From positions 1-5,825 of the forward strand of contig JAFZLE010000010.1 of assembly GCA_017551645.1 (NCBI GenBank): DNA of 5,825 nucleotides. Direction: 5' to 3'. Origin of the DNA: Clostridia bacterium. Its GTDB lineage: Bacteria > Bacillota > Clostridia > Christensenellales > Aristaeellaceae. Below the pieces are notes generated by a model. It did not search any database, was not told the DNA's origin, and saw only the letters and a list, made by a program, of their open reading frames with translations. Numbering within the stretch: position 1 is the stretch's first letter; every line of letters begins with the position of its first letter. Below are positions 4,985 to 5,825 of the stretch, in pieces. Position numbers and translations under genes: made by a program.

Positions 4985-5783
4985 GGATATTTATTCTTCC
5001 GCCCCGGGCAGAGCGCTGTCGGGGCTGCTGGCGCGCCCGTTCATTTCCAAAGCGGCGGGCAGGTTCATGGACAGCCGCCTGTCCGCGCCGTTCATCAGAC
5101 CCTTCATAAAAAAACACCGGATAGACCTGAGCCAGGCAGAGCAGGACAGGTATAAAAGCTTCAACGCGTTTTTTACCCGCCGGCTCAAAAAAGGCGCGCG
5201 TCCCGTTTCTTCGGACGCTTCGGCGCTGGTCTCCCCCTGTGACGCGCTGCTCACCGCCTACGACATAGGCGAAGAGAGCGTGTTTCCCATAAAGGGCAGG
5301 ACCTACAGCGTAAAGGAGCTGCTCAGGGACGACGCCCTTGCGGAAGAGTTTTCCGGGGGCAGGTGCCTGGTGTTCCGGCTCACGCCCACCGACTACCACA
5401 GGTACATATTCCCCTGCGAGGGGCGGATAACGGGCTTCAGGCACATACCCGGCGTGTACCACACCGTGCGCCCCAACGCGCTCAAAAACACGCACGTGTT
5501 TTATGAGAACACCCGGGAATGGACGCTTATGGAGACCCCCGTGTTCGGCAAAGTGCTCATGATGGAAGTGGGCGCGCTGCTGGTGGGCAGGATAGTGAAC
5601 ACCGTGAAAGAGGGCGCGTTCACACGCTGGCAGGAAAAGGGCTGGTTCGAGTTTGGCGGTTCCACTATAGTCCTGCTGCTCAAAAAAGACGCCTGCGCCT
5701 TCACGCTGCCGCTGGATACCGACAGCGAGCTGCCCGTAAAGTCTGGCCAGGTGATCGGGTTCAGGCAGATACAGAAACAATAA
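4977..5783 (+). CDS. psd: Phosphatidylserine decarboxylase proenzyme
   Basis: Protein of 268 residues that makes phosphatidylethanolamine from phosphatidylserine. It is a proenzyme that cuts itself to form a pyruvoyl cofactor. The cleavage motif is FGGST (226-230), cut expected between Gly228 and Ser229, giving a large beta chain and a short alpha chain of about 40 residues. Other family landmarks are FNAFFTRRLK (62-71), SPCD with Asp89 of the processing triad, DYHRYIF (139-145) with His141, GVYHTVRPNAL (159-169) and the ENTREW segment (177-182). GGST rather than LGST, and the overall pattern, place it with the clostridial type rather than the E. coli type. In E. coli a second histidine three residues after the YH histidine takes part in processing; here that position is Ile144. 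The ATG overlaps the pssA stop by eight bases (ATGTTTGA) and has no clear ribosome binding site, so it is probably translated by coupling to pssA. Confidence 0.95.
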   Translation: MFEDIYSSAPGRALSGLLARPFISKAAGRFMDSRLSAPFIRPFIKKHRIDLSQAEQDRYKSFNAFFTRRLKKGARPVSSDASALVSPCDALLTAYDIGEESVFPIKGRTYSVKELLRDDALAEEFSGGRCLVFRLTPTDYHRYIFPCEGRITGFRHIPGVYHTVRPNALKNTHVFYENTREWTLMETPVFGKVLMMEVGALLVGRIVNTVKEGAFTRWQEKGWFEFGGSTIVLLLKKDACAFTLPLDTDSELPVKSGQVIGFRQIQKQ

Positions 5784-5797
5784 AGACCGTAAAGACC

Positions 5798-5825
5798 ATG
5801 AAAAAACTTGTCTCCTTTATCGTCA
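5798..5825 (+). CDS. Start of a possible exported protein (cut by window edge)
   Basis: Nine codons are visible from an ATG 14 bases after the psd stop: MKKLVSFIV. Two lysines followed by hydrophobic residues look like the beginning of a signal peptide or membrane anchor. The tight spacing suggests a third gene of the pssA-psd unit, and no terminator is seen in the gap. There is no good ribosome binding site, and the reading is too short to identify a product. Confidence 0.45.

Noticed and set aside
4959..5780. Minus-strand open frame (273 codons) opposite psd
   Set aside because: The plus-strand gene has the full Psd motif set including FGGST. The opposite frame shows only composition-driven openness.
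5784..5797. Possible terminator after psd
   Set aside because: Only 14 bases separate the stop from the next ATG. There is a short repeated AAAGACC but no inverted repeat or T run.

Overview
The window reads as a chromosomal segment of a GC-rich, Gram-positive-type anaerobe of the Clostridia. The GC content is roughly 60 % by eye. The evidence for this lineage is AAAGGAG-type ribosome binding sites, mixed ATG/GTG/TTG starts, a rhodanese-less ThiI next to a NifS-type cysteine desulfurase, an MrfA/YprA-type helicase, and the clostridial form of the PssA/Psd pair. The genus cannot be fixed from this sequence. I see no mobile element, CRISPR array, tRNA or rRNA.

There are two divergent transcription units. 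The minus-strand unit runs from about 4218 down past position 1. It contains a two-TM membrane protein (3518-4102), a cysteine desulfurase (2385-3521), a secreted protein with two related domains (1426-2334), ThiI (267-1403) and the N-terminus of an MrfA/YprA-like DEXH helicase (1-257). Gene joints are tight: a 4-base overlap, then gaps of 50, 22 and 9 bases. A consensus sigma-A type promoter (TTGACA, 17 bp, TATAAT) heads it. The plus-strand unit begins about 4315 with an extended -10 promoter. It encodes a CDP-diacylglycerol-serine phosphatidyltransferase (4343-4984), a phosphatidylserine decarboxylase (4977-5783, 8-base overlap), and the first codons of a possible exported protein (5798 to the end).

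Functionally, the minus unit joins the sulfur donor (desulfurase) and sulfur acceptor (ThiI) of tRNA 4-thiouridine synthesis. It adds two envelope-associated proteins of unknown role and a DNA repair helicase. The plus unit encodes two consecutive steps making phosphatidylserine and then phosphatidylethanolamine at the membrane. The two promoters lie back to back, with 26 bases between their -35 boxes.

Most of this is recognisable housekeeping content, and I do not find a clearly new multi-gene system. The less-explained parts are the duplicated-domain secreted protein inside the sulfur operon, the linked two-TM protein, the structured leader and shared control region at 4103-4342, and an apparent substitution of a processing histidine in the decarboxylase. 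Three starts were moved inward from the longest open frame because ribosome binding sites, overlaps or promoter position favour the shorter forms.
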